DNA of 64,000 bases from Erythrobacter ramosus (GTDB taxonomy: Bacteria > Pseudomonadota > Alphaproteobacteria > Sphingomonadales > Sphingomonadaceae), in assembly GCF_009828055.1 (NCBI RefSeq), contig NZ_WTYB01000002.1:310001-374000 (forward strand). The letters run 5' to 3'. The notes beneath the pieces were generated by a model. The model ran no database searches and was not told the origin of the DNA. It was given only the letters and a program-made list of their open reading frames with translations. This document shows, in pieces, positions 1 to 8,966 of the stretch. A program made the translations under genes and the position numbers. The number at the start of each line of letters is the position of its first letter. The stretch's first letter is position 1.

Positions 1-1
1 C

Positions 2-1351
2 GCCATCGACCGCATCCCGCGCACGATGGATATAGGCGTGCAGGTGCCGCACAATCCCCTGCGCCTATACGTGATGGGCGAGCGCGCCGTGCGGCGTGAA
101 GCGGCGACGCCTGACGATATTGCCGCGATGCAGGCCTTGCTCTCCGAGGCTCTGGAGGCTGGCGCGCTGGGCTTCACCACCGCCGATACCGTCGGCCACC
201 GCGATGCGCATGGGAACCCCACCTATGCTCGGCAGGTCGCCGCGAGCGAACTTTATGCACTGGGCGATGCGATGGGCCGCGCGGGTAAGGGCGTGATCCA
301 GATCTTCAACGATTTCTACCGCGAGAACGCGGGCGACTTTCCCACCATCGCCGAATTGGCGCGCCGCAGCGGGCGGCCGCTGTCCTTCACCTACGAACAG
401 GACGACGCTTGGCCTGAGGGTTTCCACGAATATGTGACCGGGGAAATGGACGCGCTGAACGCCGCCGGCATCTCGATCCGCGCGCAGGTCGCGCCGCGCG
501 CGATTGGCGGCATCCACAGCCTGCAAGGCACGATCAACCCCTTCATGACCCGCCCGAGTTACATGGCGATCATGCACCTGCCCCATGCCGAGCGGGTAGC
601 AATCATGCGCGATCCCGCGTTCAAGGCGCAGCTGATGACCGAGCCGGACCGGCCGATTTCGGATTTCGTCATGTCGGTTAGCCCGCGGGTCGAAGAATGG
701 GGCGCTGATCCGATCCGCATGGCGCAGCGCACCTTCTGTCTTGATACGGTGCCTGACTACGAACAATCGCTCGAAGCGTCGCTCTACGGCCAGTCTCAGG
801 CGACCGGCCGCAGCGTACCCGATCTGCTCTATGACCAGCTGCTCACGCAGGACGGCACGGGCCAAGTCTTCGTGCCGATCATGAACTGGGGCGGGGGGAA
901 TTATGATTTCGTCCACGACACGCTGACCAACCCCTGGGCGATCATGGGGCTGAGCGATGGCGGCGCGCATGTCGGTTACATCTGCGACGGCAGCTTCCCG
1001 ACTTATCTGTTGAGCCACTGGACGCGTGATCGCACCCGCGGTCCGCGCATCTCCATCGAGCGCGCAGTGCAACTCCAGACCACCGCGCCTGCCGAGCATA
1101 TGGGCCTGCATGATCGCGGACGGATTGCGCCGGGATACCGTGCGGATATCAACGTGATCGATCATGCGGCGCTTGCCATTGGTAGGCCGACGCTGCGCAC
1201 TGATCTCCCCGCAGGCGGCACCCGCTTCGTGCAATCCGCCACCGGCTACCTTGCGACATTGGTGGCTGGCGAAGTAGTGACCGCCAATGATACGCTCACA
1301 GGCGCGCGCCCCGGACGGGTGGTGCGCGGGGCGCAAGGGAGGGCAGCATGA
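2..1351 (+). CDS. Amidohydrolase, N-acyl-D-amino-acid deacylase-like (5' partial)
   Basis: The reading frame is open from base 2 to a TGA at 1349-1351, so the N-terminus, including the expected metal-binding HxH of amidohydrolases, lies outside the window. The visible ~449 residues resemble the C-terminal two-thirds of D-aminoacylase-type amidohydrolases. The late metal/catalytic Asp is in SDGGAHV (near base 955), followed by the typical closing segment RGRIAPGYRADINVID. This family hydrolyses N-acyl-D-amino acids and related amides. The stop overlaps the ATG of the next gene (ATGA), so the two are co-translated. It lies next to D-peptide-type hydrolases, which supports a role in breaking down modified peptides. 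The substrate is not shown by sequence. Confidence 0.8.
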   Translation, partial: AIDRIPRTMDIGVQVPHNPLRLYVMGERAVRREAATPDDIAAMQALLSEALEAGALGFTTADTVGHRDAHGNPTYARQVAASELYALGDAMGRAGKGVIQIFNDFYRENAGDFPTIAELARRSGRPLSFTYEQDDAWPEGFHEYVTGEMDALNAAGISIRAQVAPRAIGGIHSLQGTINPFMTRPSYMAIMHLPHAERVAIMRDPAFKAQLMTEPDRPISDFVMSVSPRVEEWGADPIRMAQRTFCLDTVPDYEQSLEASLYGQSQATGRSVPDLLYDQLLTQDGTGQVFVPIMNWGGGNYDFVHDTLTNPWAIMGLSDGGAHVGYICDGSFPTYLLSHWTRDRTRGPRISIERAVQLQTTAPAEHMGLHDRGRIAPGYRADINVIDHAALAIGRPTLRTDLPAGGTRFVQSATGYLATLVAGEVVTANDTLTGARPGRVVRGAQGRAA

Positions 1352-2556
1352 CGGCACCTCGGATTTCGCGGCGCAAGCTGCTGGGCGGGGCGGGGCTGAC
1401 GCTGGCGGCGTTGCCCTTCGGCACGCCGCTGGGCAGAGTGCTGGCGTCAGAGAGCAAAGCGGGCTCGGCGGTGGGTGATTTCGCAACTACCACGCTTGCG
1501 ACCCGCATGACGCCCGGTGTGTCGGCTGCCGTCGCAACGGCGGATGCACGGATCGTCACCGCCGTCGCAGGCCTCGCCGATCCGCAGGCGGGGCTCGCCA
1601 TGACAAACGCTACCCGGCTGATGGGCGGAAGCACCGGCAAGACCTTCTGCGCCGCCACGCTGCTAAGTCTCGCCGAGGACGGCATCCTCGATCTCGACGC
1701 GCCGATTGCGCCTGTCTTCGCGGATGAGAGCTGGTTTGCGCGTCTGCCCAACGCCAAGGCGCTGACCCTCCGGATGCTGCTGATGCATGGCGCGGGCTTT
1801 CCACAGTTCCTCGACATCGGCGCGTTCATGCGCAGCTATATGTGGGACGCGATGGCGGGCGAGGATATTGCTTATCCGCCGCGCAAGATGCTGTCCTTCA
1901 TCCTTGATGCAGCGCCCTTGAATGAGCCCGGTGCGGCCCATGCCTATTCCGATCTGCACTACCACCTCGCCGGGATCACGGCCGAGAAGGTGACGGGCAA
2001 GCCCTACTTCACGCTGCTGCAAGAGCGGGTGCTGGCCAAGCTCGGCGATCCGCATGCCGATGTGATTCCTTCCAACACCCGAAGCATTCCGGGGCTTGCG
2101 GCAGGGTTCGCGCGCGGCGATGTGATTGCGGCCATGGCGGGCATGACTGGGCGCACGACGGATGATGCGGGCGCGCTGCGGCATGATCCCTCGCTCGAAT
2201 ACACTGGGGGAGGGTTGGCGCTGACCCCGCGCGCGCTGGCGCGGTTCTACTGGAAGCTGGCGCGCGGCGAGATCATTTCGCCCGCAAGCTTTGCACAGAT
2301 GACGGGATCAAGCTTGCCGGTGGTCAAAACCGCTGAGCTGACCTCGGTTTACGGGCTGGGCGTGTTCGTGAACGAGCGCGCTGGTTTCGGGCGCTATATC
2401 AGCCACTCTGGGTTCTTCCCCGGATACACCTCGAACGTCGGCTATTTCCTCGATCATGGCTTTGCCGCGGCAGTGCAATTCAACACCGACCACGGCCCCG
2501 ACATTAATCAGGCGCTGCGCGATCTGGCCAGCGGCGTGATCGCCGGAAAGGCCTAA
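1348..2556 (+). CDS. Tat-exported serine hydrolase, class C beta-lactamase/PBP-like
   Basis: 402 residues. The N-terminus carries a twin-arginine motif (SRRKLLG, residues 7-13) followed by a hydrophobic stretch, so it is probably exported folded to the periplasm. The serine beta-lactamase fold motifs are present: S95-T-G-K98 (SxxK), a YSD triad element near residue 196, and HSG near residue 353. This family includes esterases, D-peptidases and MlrB-like peptide hydrolases, so the reaction cannot be fixed. The start ATG overlaps the stop of the upstream amidohydrolase by 4 bp. The 3' end overlaps the convergent TetR gene by 4 bp. Confidence 0.85.
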   Translation: MTAPRISRRKLLGGAGLTLAALPFGTPLGRVLASESKAGSAVGDFATTTLATRMTPGVSAAVATADARIVTAVAGLADPQAGLAMTNATRLMGGSTGKTFCAATLLSLAEDGILDLDAPIAPVFADESWFARLPNAKALTLRMLLMHGAGFPQFLDIGAFMRSYMWDAMAGEDIAYPPRKMLSFILDAAPLNEPGAAHAYSDLHYHLAGITAEKVTGKPYFTLLQERVLAKLGDPHADVIPSNTRSIPGLAAGFARGDVIAAMAGMTGRTTDDAGALRHDPSLEYTGGGLALTPRALARFYWKLARGEIISPASFAQMTGSSLPVVKTAELTSVYGLGVFVNERAGFGRYISHSGFFPGYTSNVGYFLDHGFAAAVQFNTDHGPDINQALRDLASGVIAGKA

Positions 2557-3212
2557 AGCGCGGGCATCGGCGCCAGAATGGCGTAGGACCACAGCGCGGT
2601 CTGGCGGGCGATCCAGTCCTCGGGCTTTTCGGCATAGGGCTTCAGCGTCGGGTTGCCCCACTGGAACACGTCCATGCTGAGATCCTCGATTGAATTAAGG
2701 ATGAACAGCGCGAGGAACGGGCTGGCATCAGCGTCGAGCCCGGCTTCGCGGCGCGAGCGGGTGATGAGTTCGGTCAACTGCTCGATCACGGGTGTCCGCG
2801 CTGCCAGCCACGCCTCATAGGCGCGCGGGCGCGAGTTGATGACGAGCTGGATTGCCCTAGTGCGGCGGCCATTTGCCCTTTCGTAGGCGGTGCACTGGGC
2901 GATGATCGCGCGCGCCATGGCTTCGAAGCTCGCGTGGTCGGCCTTCATCAACGATCCGTAGATGGTCTCGATCTCGTCGATGACCATTTCCTCGACCGCT
3001 TCGTCCTTCCCCTTGAAGTGGAAATAGACCGCGCCGGTGGTGAGCTTGGTGCCCTTGCAAATGTCGGACAGCGAGATGTCGGCAAGATCGCGCTTGCTGG
3101 CGAGCTTGGCGATCACGGCCTTGATCTGCCGCCGGGTCTTGTCCCCGCGCGTGTCGGAAGCTGGGGCAACCGTGCCCTTTGCCTGCGCTGGCTTGCGTAA
3201 AGCCTTGACCAC
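2553..3212 (-). CDS. TetR/AcrR family transcriptional regulator
   Basis: 219 residues, GTG start preceded by an AGGTGAGA-type ribosome site. An N-terminal helix-turn-helix spans about residues 28-75, with the TetR signature TTGAVYFHFKGKDE (about 58-71). The C-terminal ligand/dimer domain is all-helical and unassignable. The gene is 72 bp downstream of the NTF2-like gene on the same strand, so it is probably co-transcribed with it from the promoter at about 3666. That promoter carries the palindrome also found at two other promoters of the cluster. I infer that this protein binds it, represses the regulon and controls itself. The ligand is probably a peptide-derived compound, but this is unproven. 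Confidence 0.88.
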   Translation of the reverse strand: MVKALRKPAQAKGTVAPASDTRGDKTRRQIKAVIAKLASKRDLADISLSDICKGTKLTTGAVYFHFKGKDEAVEEMVIDEIETIYGSLMKADHASFEAMARAIIAQCTAYERANGRRTRAIQLVINSRPRAYEAWLAARTPVIEQLTELITRSRREAGLDADASPFLALFILNSIEDLSMDVFQWGNPTLKPYAEKPEDWIARQTALWSYAILAPMPAL

Positions 3213-3284
3213 TCTCTCTCACCTCGACGTTTGCTCACGCCCCTTATGGTATCGTCGCCAGCGCTGCAACTGGGGCGGGGCCGA

Positions 3285-3647
3285 TCACGGTGCGCTGCCG
3301 GTTGTGGGTTGATCGAGGAACCACACCCGCTCAATCAGACTGTCACCTACCAGATAGATCGCGGCGGCTTCCACCAATTGGCCGGTGGCGAGGATCAGCA
3401 CCTGTTCGGCATCGATGACATAGCGCCCGTCGATGATCCGCTGGGCAATCGCCACTTCTCGCTTGGATCGGGCGAACATTGCGCCCCACACCTCGGCGAT
3501 CTGCGCGCGTCCGGCGGCGATCACCCGGCCTGATGGCAGCGCGGCGCAGATCGCGTCCTCGGCATAGAGCGCGGCGAACCCTTCCGTGTCGCCCGCTTCG
3601 TAGGCGCGGATCTGGGCATCGACGATTTGTGCAGGATCAGATGGCAT
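3285..3647 (-). CDS. Nuclear transport factor 2-like (SnoaL-like) small protein
   Basis: 120 residues with the usual NTF2/SnoaL-like pattern: an N-terminal helical segment (YEAGDTEGFAALYAEDA), then a curved sheet ending in VWFLDQPT. These folds serve as isomerases, hydrolases or binding proteins, and no catalytic signature decides between them. It is transcribed away from the M55 peptidase gene, and the shared 69-bp gap holds the palindromic operator only 19 bp from this start codon. It leads into the tetR gene. The role in the pathway is unknown. Confidence 0.7.
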   Translation of the reverse strand: MPSDPAQIVDAQIRAYEAGDTEGFAALYAEDAICAALPSGRVIAAGRAQIAEVWGAMFARSKREVAIAQRIIDGRYVIDAEQVLILATGQLVEAAAIYLVGDSLIERVWFLDQPTTGSAP

Positions 3648-3653
3648 CGCGGC

Positions 3654-3683
3654 TTGCTCTCCGTAACATAATCAGATTATGTA
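3654..3683 (+). promoter_or_regulatory. Divergent promoter with 17-bp palindromic operator
   Basis: Bases 3666-3682 read ACATAATC-A-GATTATGT, a perfect palindrome around one central base. It lies between the divergent NTF2-like and M55 genes. A possible -35 (TTGCTC, 3654-3659) and -10 (TATGTA, 3678-3683) for the rightward gene put the -10 inside the palindrome, as expected for repression by blocking polymerase. The same core recurs at 4561-4571 and 15374-15386. The palindrome is seen directly; the -35/-10 assignment is tentative. Confidence 0.75.
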
Positions 3684-3716
3684 TCTGGCAGGACAAGGGG
3701 CGAGAGGCAACCAGGG

Positions 3717-4550
3717 ATGCGCAAGCTTTACATTTCTGCCGATATCGAAGGGTGCGCCGGGGTCGCCAGCCAGCACGCGCTGGCCGCAGACCGGTTCGAA
3801 TGGCAAGATGCGCGCCGGTGGATGACGAACGAGGTGGTGGCCGCCGCCGAAGCGGCGCTCGCTCATGGCTATGACGAAGTGCTGGTGGTCGACGGCCACG
3901 GTAATGGCCATAACCTGCTGCCTGACTCCATGCCAGATGGGGTGCGCCTGCTGCGATCCTGGCCGCGCGCGCTGTTGCAGATGGAAGGCATCGATTCGCC
4001 GGGGATCGAAGCGGCGTTCTTCATCGGCTATCACAATGGCGGCATGGGGGACGGCGGGATTCTGGCGCACACCTATTCCAGCGCCGCCTTCCGCGATCTG
4101 CGACTGAACGGGGTGAGCGCGTCCGAAGGCTACCTCAACGCGGCGCTGGCAGGCGAGTTCGGCGTGCCCGTGGTACTGGTGACAGGTGATGCCGAGACGG
4201 CCGCCGATGCCCAGCGTTATGCGCCGGGGGCCGAGGCCTGCGTCGTCAAGCAATCTTACGGCTTCCGCGCCGCCGCCGCGCTCAACCCGCGCGAAGCCTG
4301 CGCCGCGATCCGCGCCTCGGCCGCCAGCGCGCTCGCCGCCCCGCGACCGGAGCCGTTCCGGGTGCAAGCGCCATACCGGTTAGAGATTGATTTCAGCACC
4401 CGCGTTGCGGCGGAGATGGCCACCTATCTGCCCTTCATCGTGCAGACCGGGCCGGTGACGGTTGCCGCTGAATTCCCGACGATGACAGCGCTGATGCGGT
4501 TCATTTCCTTCCTCATCCTGTTCAATCCCAATGGCGTGGTCGGGCTTTGA
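3717..4550 (+). CDS. M55 family D-aminopeptidase (DppA-like)
   Basis: 277 residues. Every metal and catalytic position expected for zinc D-aminopeptidase DppA is visible: D9 and E11 (ADIEG), H61 (DGHGNGHN), H106 (GYHNG), H118 (LAHTYSS) and E137 (SASEGYL). The family forms a decameric barrel and releases N-terminal D-amino acids, for example D-Ala, from short peptides. No signal peptide is present, so it is cytosolic and would act on imported peptides. The start lies 34 bp downstream of the shared operator. Its stop codon falls within the putative -35 of the next promoter, so the ABC operon has its own promoter. Confidence 0.9.
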   Translation: MRKLYISADIEGCAGVASQHALAADRFEWQDARRWMTNEVVAAAEAALAHGYDEVLVVDGHGNGHNLLPDSMPDGVRLLRSWPRALLQMEGIDSPGIEAAFFIGYHNGGMGDGGILAHTYSSAAFRDLRLNGVSASEGYLNAALAGEFGVPVVLVTGDAETAADAQRYAPGAEACVVKQSYGFRAAAALNPREACAAIRASAASALAAPRPEPFRVQAPYRLEIDFSTRVAAEMATYLPFIVQTGPVTVAAEFPTMTALMRFISFLILFNPNGVVGL

Positions 4551-4575
4551 ACAGGCGACGTAATCCGATTATGCT
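4547..4575 (+). promoter_or_regulatory. Promoter/operator of the peptide ABC operon
   Basis: Bases 4559-4573 read CGTAATC-C-GATTATG, with a perfect core TAATC-C-GATTA at 4561-4571. This matches the palindrome at 3666-3682 except for one base in the left arm and the centre. A TTGAAC at 4547-4552 and TATGCT at 4570-4575, separated by 17 bp, form a credible sigma-70-type promoter with the palindrome covering the spacer and -10. It precedes the CPBP-led operon. Confidence 0.65.
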
Positions 4576-4632
4576 CTGCTTGCCCTTGCGGCGTGGGGTG
4601 GTTAGCCTCGCGTGTCAGCATCGGGGGATCAG

Positions 4633-5577
4633 ATGAACCGGTTTTCGCAAAGGCGGCCCGTGCTTGCCTTCTACCTGCTCGCGCTGCTGATCGCGTCACT
4701 GGTGGTGGTCTGGACCGTGTTTCGCTTCACCACCGATCCAGCCTCGGCGGGGACGCTGGGCGAGATGGTCACCGGCATCTATGCCAGCGGCCAGTATATT
4801 AACATCGCCTCGATGCTCCCCTATGCGCTGGCGCGGCCCGATCTACTGGGCGTGTTCATTTTCGCCGCCGCGCCGAGCATCGCCGCTGTTGTCATCGCGG
4901 CGAGAGGCGGGGGGGGCGGGCTTACGATGCTTGCTGGAAGGCTGCGCCCCGTCGGTCAAGCGACCACTCCGCGCCGTGCTGTCGCAGTCTATGCTGGGAT
5001 GCTGGCGGTCTATGCGGCTGGCTTTGCTGCCTTCGATTTCGTTGCGGGGCCGGGTACAACCATCACCGATCGGTTGGCGATGTTCGGCGGCAGCGTGCTG
5101 CTGGGCGCGGCTCTCGGCCTCCTGATGGACGAGGGTGGGACGCTGGAGGAACTGGGCTGGCGCGGCTTTGCCTGGCCGCTGTTGCAAGCGACGATGAAGC
5201 ACCCGCTGCGCGCCGCATTGCTGCTGGGCACGCTGCATTGGGCGTGGCACCTGCCGCGCGAGGTGCTGACGCTTATGGGCGGCGTCGATCCAGCGAGCTT
5301 TCTGGTGACCCAAGGCGTGTTCTGGGCGCTATGCCTCGCGCTCGCAATTGTCGCGGGATATTGCGTCAATCTGGCGGGTGGATCGGTCTGGCCAGCGGTG
5401 CTGGTGCATGGCGGCACGAACCTGTGGTCCAAGGCGCTGAGTGACCACATCGCGCCCAGTTTCGGCGTGCTCGACCTGCGCACGCTGATCCTGTTCGTGC
5501 TCGCAATCATAATTGTGATGGTTGCAGGTCGCCAGCTCGGACGACTGCCCTCTGATGTCGACCGCGAGCCGGGGTGA
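4633..5577 (+). CDS. CPBP (Abi/CAAX-type) intramembrane metalloprotease
   Basis: 314 residues from the ATG at 4633, which has GGGGG six bases upstream. A GTG at 4612 would add seven residues and lacks a good ribosome site. The protein is largely hydrophobic with several membrane spans. It carries the family motifs E172-E-x3-R177 (EELGWRG), the H202/H206 pair (HWAWHLP) and H259-x3-N263 (HGGTN). CPBP proteins cleave peptides within the membrane; microcystinase MlrA belongs to this family. Here the gene leads a peptide-uptake operon, so it may act on imported peptides or as an immunity-type factor. The stop overlaps the next ATG by one base. Confidence 0.85.
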   Translation: MNRFSQRRPVLAFYLLALLIASLVVVWTVFRFTTDPASAGTLGEMVTGIYASGQYINIASMLPYALARPDLLGVFIFAAAPSIAAVVIAARGGGGGLTMLAGRLRPVGQATTPRRAVAVYAGMLAVYAAGFAAFDFVAGPGTTITDRLAMFGGSVLLGAALGLLMDEGGTLEELGWRGFAWPLLQATMKHPLRAALLLGTLHWAWHLPREVLTLMGGVDPASFLVTQGVFWALCLALAIVAGYCVNLAGGSVWPAVLVHGGTNLWSKALSDHIAPSFGVLDLRTLILFVLAIIIVMVAGRQLGRLPSDVDREPG

Positions 5578-6578
5578 TGGCGCGTTTCGTCCTGCAACGG
5601 CTGGCCTTTTTCGGGCTGGTGCTGCTCGGCGTGTCGCTCATCACCTTTGCGATTGCCCACCTTGCCCCGGGCGATCCGGCGCGGATGATGGCAGGTCCTG
5701 CCGCCTCGGCGGATGCGGTCGCAGCCCTGCGCGCCGAACTCGGCCTCGATCTCCCCCTGTGGCAGCAATATGCGCGCTATCTCGGCGATCTGTTGCGGTT
5801 TGACCTTGGCACCTCCAACGTCTCGGGCGAGCCGGTGCTGGACGAAATCCTTGCCCGCGCGCCCGCCTCAATCGAGCTGATGGGGAGCGCTCTGCTCTTG
5901 TCGCTGCTGGTCGGCATTCCGCTCGGCATCGGCGCGGCGGTGAAGCGTGGCGGGTGGCTCGACCGGCTGGTATCGGGCCTGTCGGTAGCGGGAATTTCGG
6001 TGCCGGCGTTCTGGCTCGGGCTGGTCATGGTGATCCTGTTCTATCGCCAACTTGAGTGGTTTCCCGCTTCTGGCCGCTTCACCGGCGAGCCGCCGCCTGC
6101 GGTGACTGGGTTCCTGTTGATCGACGCGCTGATAGCGCTCGATTTCCGGGCGCTTTCCGCAGCATCAGCTCACCTCGCCCTGCCGGTGCTGTCGCTCGCA
6201 TTGCTGGAGGCGGGGCCGCTCGCCCGGCTGGTGCGCAACCAGATGCGCGCGGTGCTGGGGTCCGACTATGTCCGCATGGCGCGGGCGAGCGGGCTTAGCG
6301 AACGCACGATCCTGTGGCGCCATGCCTTGCGTAACGCGCTGACCCCGCTGGTGACGCTAGTCGCCGCGTCAATTGCCATGATGCTGTTCGGCTCCGTCAG
6401 CCTTGAAACCGTGTTCGGCTGGCCGGGGGCGGGGCATTATGTGGTGCAATCGATCTTCGCACTCGATTTCCCGGTGATCATGGGTTTCGCGGTGCTGACA
6501 GCGATTGCCTATGTTCTGGTGAATACGGCGGCCGACATCACGCTTGGCCTCATCGACCCGCGAGTGCGCCCGGCATGA
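5577..6578 (+). CDS. Peptide ABC transporter permease (DppB-like)
   Basis: 333 residues from the ATG at 5577 (a GTG at 5574 is the alternative). The N-terminal anchor FVLQRLAFFGLVLLGVSLITF and the LAPGDPA segment are typical of DppB/OppB. The inner-membrane domain has about six spans, with the EAA-loop region around RMARASGLSERTILWRHALRNAL. It forms the transmembrane channel with the next gene's product. It is translationally coupled on both sides. The substrate is inferred to be a peptide from the gene family and the surrounding peptidases. Confidence 0.9.
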   Translation: MARFVLQRLAFFGLVLLGVSLITFAIAHLAPGDPARMMAGPAASADAVAALRAELGLDLPLWQQYARYLGDLLRFDLGTSNVSGEPVLDEILARAPASIELMGSALLLSLLVGIPLGIGAAVKRGGWLDRLVSGLSVAGISVPAFWLGLVMVILFYRQLEWFPASGRFTGEPPPAVTGFLLIDALIALDFRALSAASAHLALPVLSLALLEAGPLARLVRNQMRAVLGSDYVRMARASGLSERTILWRHALRNALTPLVTLVAASIAMMLFGSVSLETVFGWPGAGHYVVQSIFALDFPVIMGFAVLTAIAYVLVNTAADITLGLIDPRVRPA

Positions 6579-7390
6579 GCAACGCGCGGCGCTCTATCAC
6601 CATTGGCGGCGTCATCGTGGCGCTGATCGCGCTGCTGGCGCTGCTTGCGCCGCTGTTGACCACCTATGGCCCGAACGAAGTCGATACCGGCGCGATCCTT
6701 GAGGCGCCCTCGGCGCGGCACTTTGCCGGAACCGACAATCTCGGGCGCGATCTGTTTGCGCGGATCCTTTATGGTGGGCGCACCTCGCTCGGCGTTGCGT
6801 TCGGCATCGTCGCGATCGGCATGGGCGCGGGCGCGCTGCTCGGCTGCGCGGTCGGGCTAGCGGGCGGCTGGGTCGACCGGATCGCGATGCGGCTGGTTGA
6901 TGTGGCGCTCGCCATCCCGTCGCTGGTGATCGCATTGGCGCTGGCGGCGGCGGTGGGGCCGAGCCTTGTGAACCTTGTTCTGATCCTCGGCGGGCTGGGC
7001 GTGCCGCTTTACCTCAGGCTCTTCCGTAGCGAGGCGCTGTCCTTGCGCGAGCGGCCTTTCGTCCTCGCCGCCAGAGCCAATGGCGCGCCGGCCTGGCGGC
7101 TGCTGGCGGTGCACATTCTTCCCAATATCGCCCCGCTGTTCGCCACGCTGGCCTCGACCGCGCTCGGTACCGCGCTGGTCGCAGCTTCGGCGCTGTCGTT
7201 CATAGGGCTGGGCGCGCAGCCACCAACGCCCGAATGGGGCGCGCTGATCTTCGAGGGGCGCAACACCATCATGTATGAGTGGTGGGCCGCTGTGCTCCCC
7301 GGTCTGGCGGTGGCGGTTTCGGCGCTGGGCTTCGTGCTGCTGGGCGATGGGTTGCGCGACTGGCTCGATCCGCGCGGAGGTGGGCGGTGA
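6575..7390 (+). CDS. Peptide ABC transporter permease (DppC-like)
   Basis: 271 residues. It has an N-terminal membrane helix, the DppC-type segment HFAGTDNLGRDLFARILYG (about residues 48-66) and an EAA loop near VLAARANGAPAWRLLAVHILPN. It pairs with the upstream DppB-like permease. The ATG overlaps the preceding stop (ATGA). The closing SFIGLGAQPPTPEWG is the conserved C-terminal DppC signature. Length is normal for the family. Confidence 0.9.
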   Translation: MSNARRSITIGGVIVALIALLALLAPLLTTYGPNEVDTGAILEAPSARHFAGTDNLGRDLFARILYGGRTSLGVAFGIVAIGMGAGALLGCAVGLAGGWVDRIAMRLVDVALAIPSLVIALALAAAVGPSLVNLVLILGGLGVPLYLRLFRSEALSLRERPFVLAARANGAPAWRLLAVHILPNIAPLFATLASTALGTALVAASALSFIGLGAQPPTPEWGALIFEGRNTIMYEWWAAVLPGLAVAVSALGFVLLGDGLRDWLDPRGGGR

Positions 7391-8196
7391 GCGCGCTGCT
7401 GGCCATCGAGGGTCTGACGGTCGCCTATGGCGCGGTGCCGGTGGTGCGGGACGCATCGCTGGCTGTGGCGGCGGGCGAGGTGCTGGGGCTGGTGGGCGAA
7501 TCCGGGTCGGGCAAATCTACGCTCGGCATGGCGGTGCTCGGCCTTCTCGATCCGGCGGCGCGTGTCGAGGCAGGGCGGATCATGCTGGGAAGCGATGATC
7601 TGCTGGCCTTGCCGCCCGCAAGCCGCCGCCCTTTGTGCGGTAGCACCATCGCGCTGATCCCGCAGGAGCCCATGGCCGCGCTCAATCCGACGCTGCGGAT
7701 CGGACGCCAGCTTGACCTCGTGCTGCGCCAACATGGCAAGGGTAATGCGGGCGCGCGCCGGCGGCTGGCTGAGGACGCGCTCGCTTCGGTGATGATCGCT
7801 GATCCGCCGCGCATCCTTGCTTCATATCCCTTCCAGCTGAGCGGCGGGCAGTTGCAGCGGGTGCTGATCGCGCTCGCCTTCGCGCTCGGGCCGAAGCTGA
7901 TCATCGCCGACGAGCCGACCACTGCACTCGACATGAGTGCGCAAGGGGCAGTGCTCGATCTTCTGGTGTCGCGGGCGCGAGATGAAGGCGCAGGCGTGCT
8001 GCTGATCAGCCACAACCTGCCGCTGGTGCGCCGCTATGCCGACCGAGTGGCGGTGATGCGGCGCGGCGCGATTGTGGAGAGCGGGATGGCGGCCGACGTG
8101 CTGGCCGCGCCCCGCCATGCCTACACAAGTGCGCTGATCGCAGCGCTGCCCGCAAACACCCCGCAGCGCACGCCTTTGCCGGTGCCCGAAGTATGA
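7387..8196 (+). CDS. Peptide ABC transporter ATPase (DppD-like)
   Basis: 269 residues from a GTG at 7387 that overlaps the previous stop (GTGA). An in-frame extension upstream lies inside the permease gene and is rejected. Motifs: Walker A GESGSGKS (about residues 37-44), Q-loop in ALIPQEP, ABC signature LSGGQ followed by LQR, Walker B LIIADEP, and the H-loop in LLISHNL. It is one of two nucleotide-binding subunits energising the importer. The C-terminus is shorter than classical DppD, without an obvious oligopeptide-type Fe-S tail. Confidence 0.92.
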   Translation: MSALLAIEGLTVAYGAVPVVRDASLAVAAGEVLGLVGESGSGKSTLGMAVLGLLDPAARVEAGRIMLGSDDLLALPPASRRPLCGSTIALIPQEPMAALNPTLRIGRQLDLVLRQHGKGNAGARRRLAEDALASVMIADPPRILASYPFQLSGGQLQRVLIALAFALGPKLIIADEPTTALDMSAQGAVLDLLVSRARDEGAGVLLISHNLPLVRRYADRVAVMRRGAIVESGMAADVLAAPRHAYTSALIAALPANTPQRTPLPVPEV

Positions 8197-8966
8197 GTGC
8201 CGCGATGCTGGAACTGGCCGACGCGCGGCTCACCTATCGCCGCGGCGCTGCGCGGTTCGCAGCGCTGGACGGGGTGAGCCTGTCAGTCGCGCAGGGCGAG
8301 TGTGTCGGCGTGATCGGCGAATCGGGCTCAGGCAAATCGAGCCTCGCGCGGGTCATCGCCGGGCTGGCCGAGGGCGCGACCGGCACCTTGCGGTTGGCGG
8401 GCGAAGCTGTGCCGATCACCCCCGGTGCGCGCCGCCGCGAACAGTGCCGCCGCATCCAGATGGTCTTTCAGGACCCGGTCGGCTCGCTCAACCCTGTCCT
8501 CACCATCGGCGCGATCATTGCCGAGGGGATGGCGATCCACGGCATCGGCACCCGCGCCGAACGCCGCGAGCGGGTGGCGGCATTGTTGGCCGATGTCGGC
8601 CTCGATCCCGCGCTGGCTGCGCGCCGTCCGCACGAGCTTTCGGGCGGACAGCGTCAGCGGGTCGCGATTGCCCGCGCGCTGGCGGTCGAGCCCGATCTGT
8701 TGCTGCTCGACGAGCCGACCTCGGCGCTCGATCTGGTGGTGCAGGCGCAGATCCTCAACCTGCTGCTGGCGCTGCAAGAGGCGCGCGGGCTGGCTTACCT
8801 GTTCATCAGCCATGATCTCGATGTGGTGCGCCACCTGTGCCACTATGTGCATGTCATCACTGCCGGGCAGATTGTGGAAAGCGGGCCGACCGAGGCGGTG
8901 TTTGCCGCGCCCCAGCATCCCTATACCCAAGGTCTGATCGCCGCGATGCCGGGAGCGACGCGGTGA
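8193..8966 (+). CDS. Peptide ABC transporter ATPase (DppF-like)
   Basis: 257 residues. Walker A GESGSGKSS, Q-loop MVFQDPVGSLNP (the DppF-type form), signature LSGGQRQR, Walker B LLLLDEPTSALD and H-loop LFISHDL are all present. It overlaps both neighbours by 4 bp. With the DppD-like subunit it forms the ATPase pair of the importer. The tail QHPYTQGLIAAMPGATR is the normal family ending. Confidence 0.92.
   Translation: MSAAMLELADARLTYRRGAARFAALDGVSLSVAQGECVGVIGESGSGKSSLARVIAGLAEGATGTLRLAGEAVPITPGARRREQCRRIQMVFQDPVGSLNPVLTIGAIIAEGMAIHGIGTRAERRERVAALLADVGLDPALAARRPHELSGGQRQRVAIARALAVEPDLLLLDEPTSALDLVVQAQILNLLLALQEARGLAYLFISHDLDVVRHLCHYVHVITAGQIVESGPTEAVFAAPQHPYTQGLIAAMPGATR

Noticed and set aside
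4612..4632. GTG start of the CPBP protease
   Set aside because: The ATG at 4633 has a well-spaced GGGGG, while the GTG at 4612 has none.
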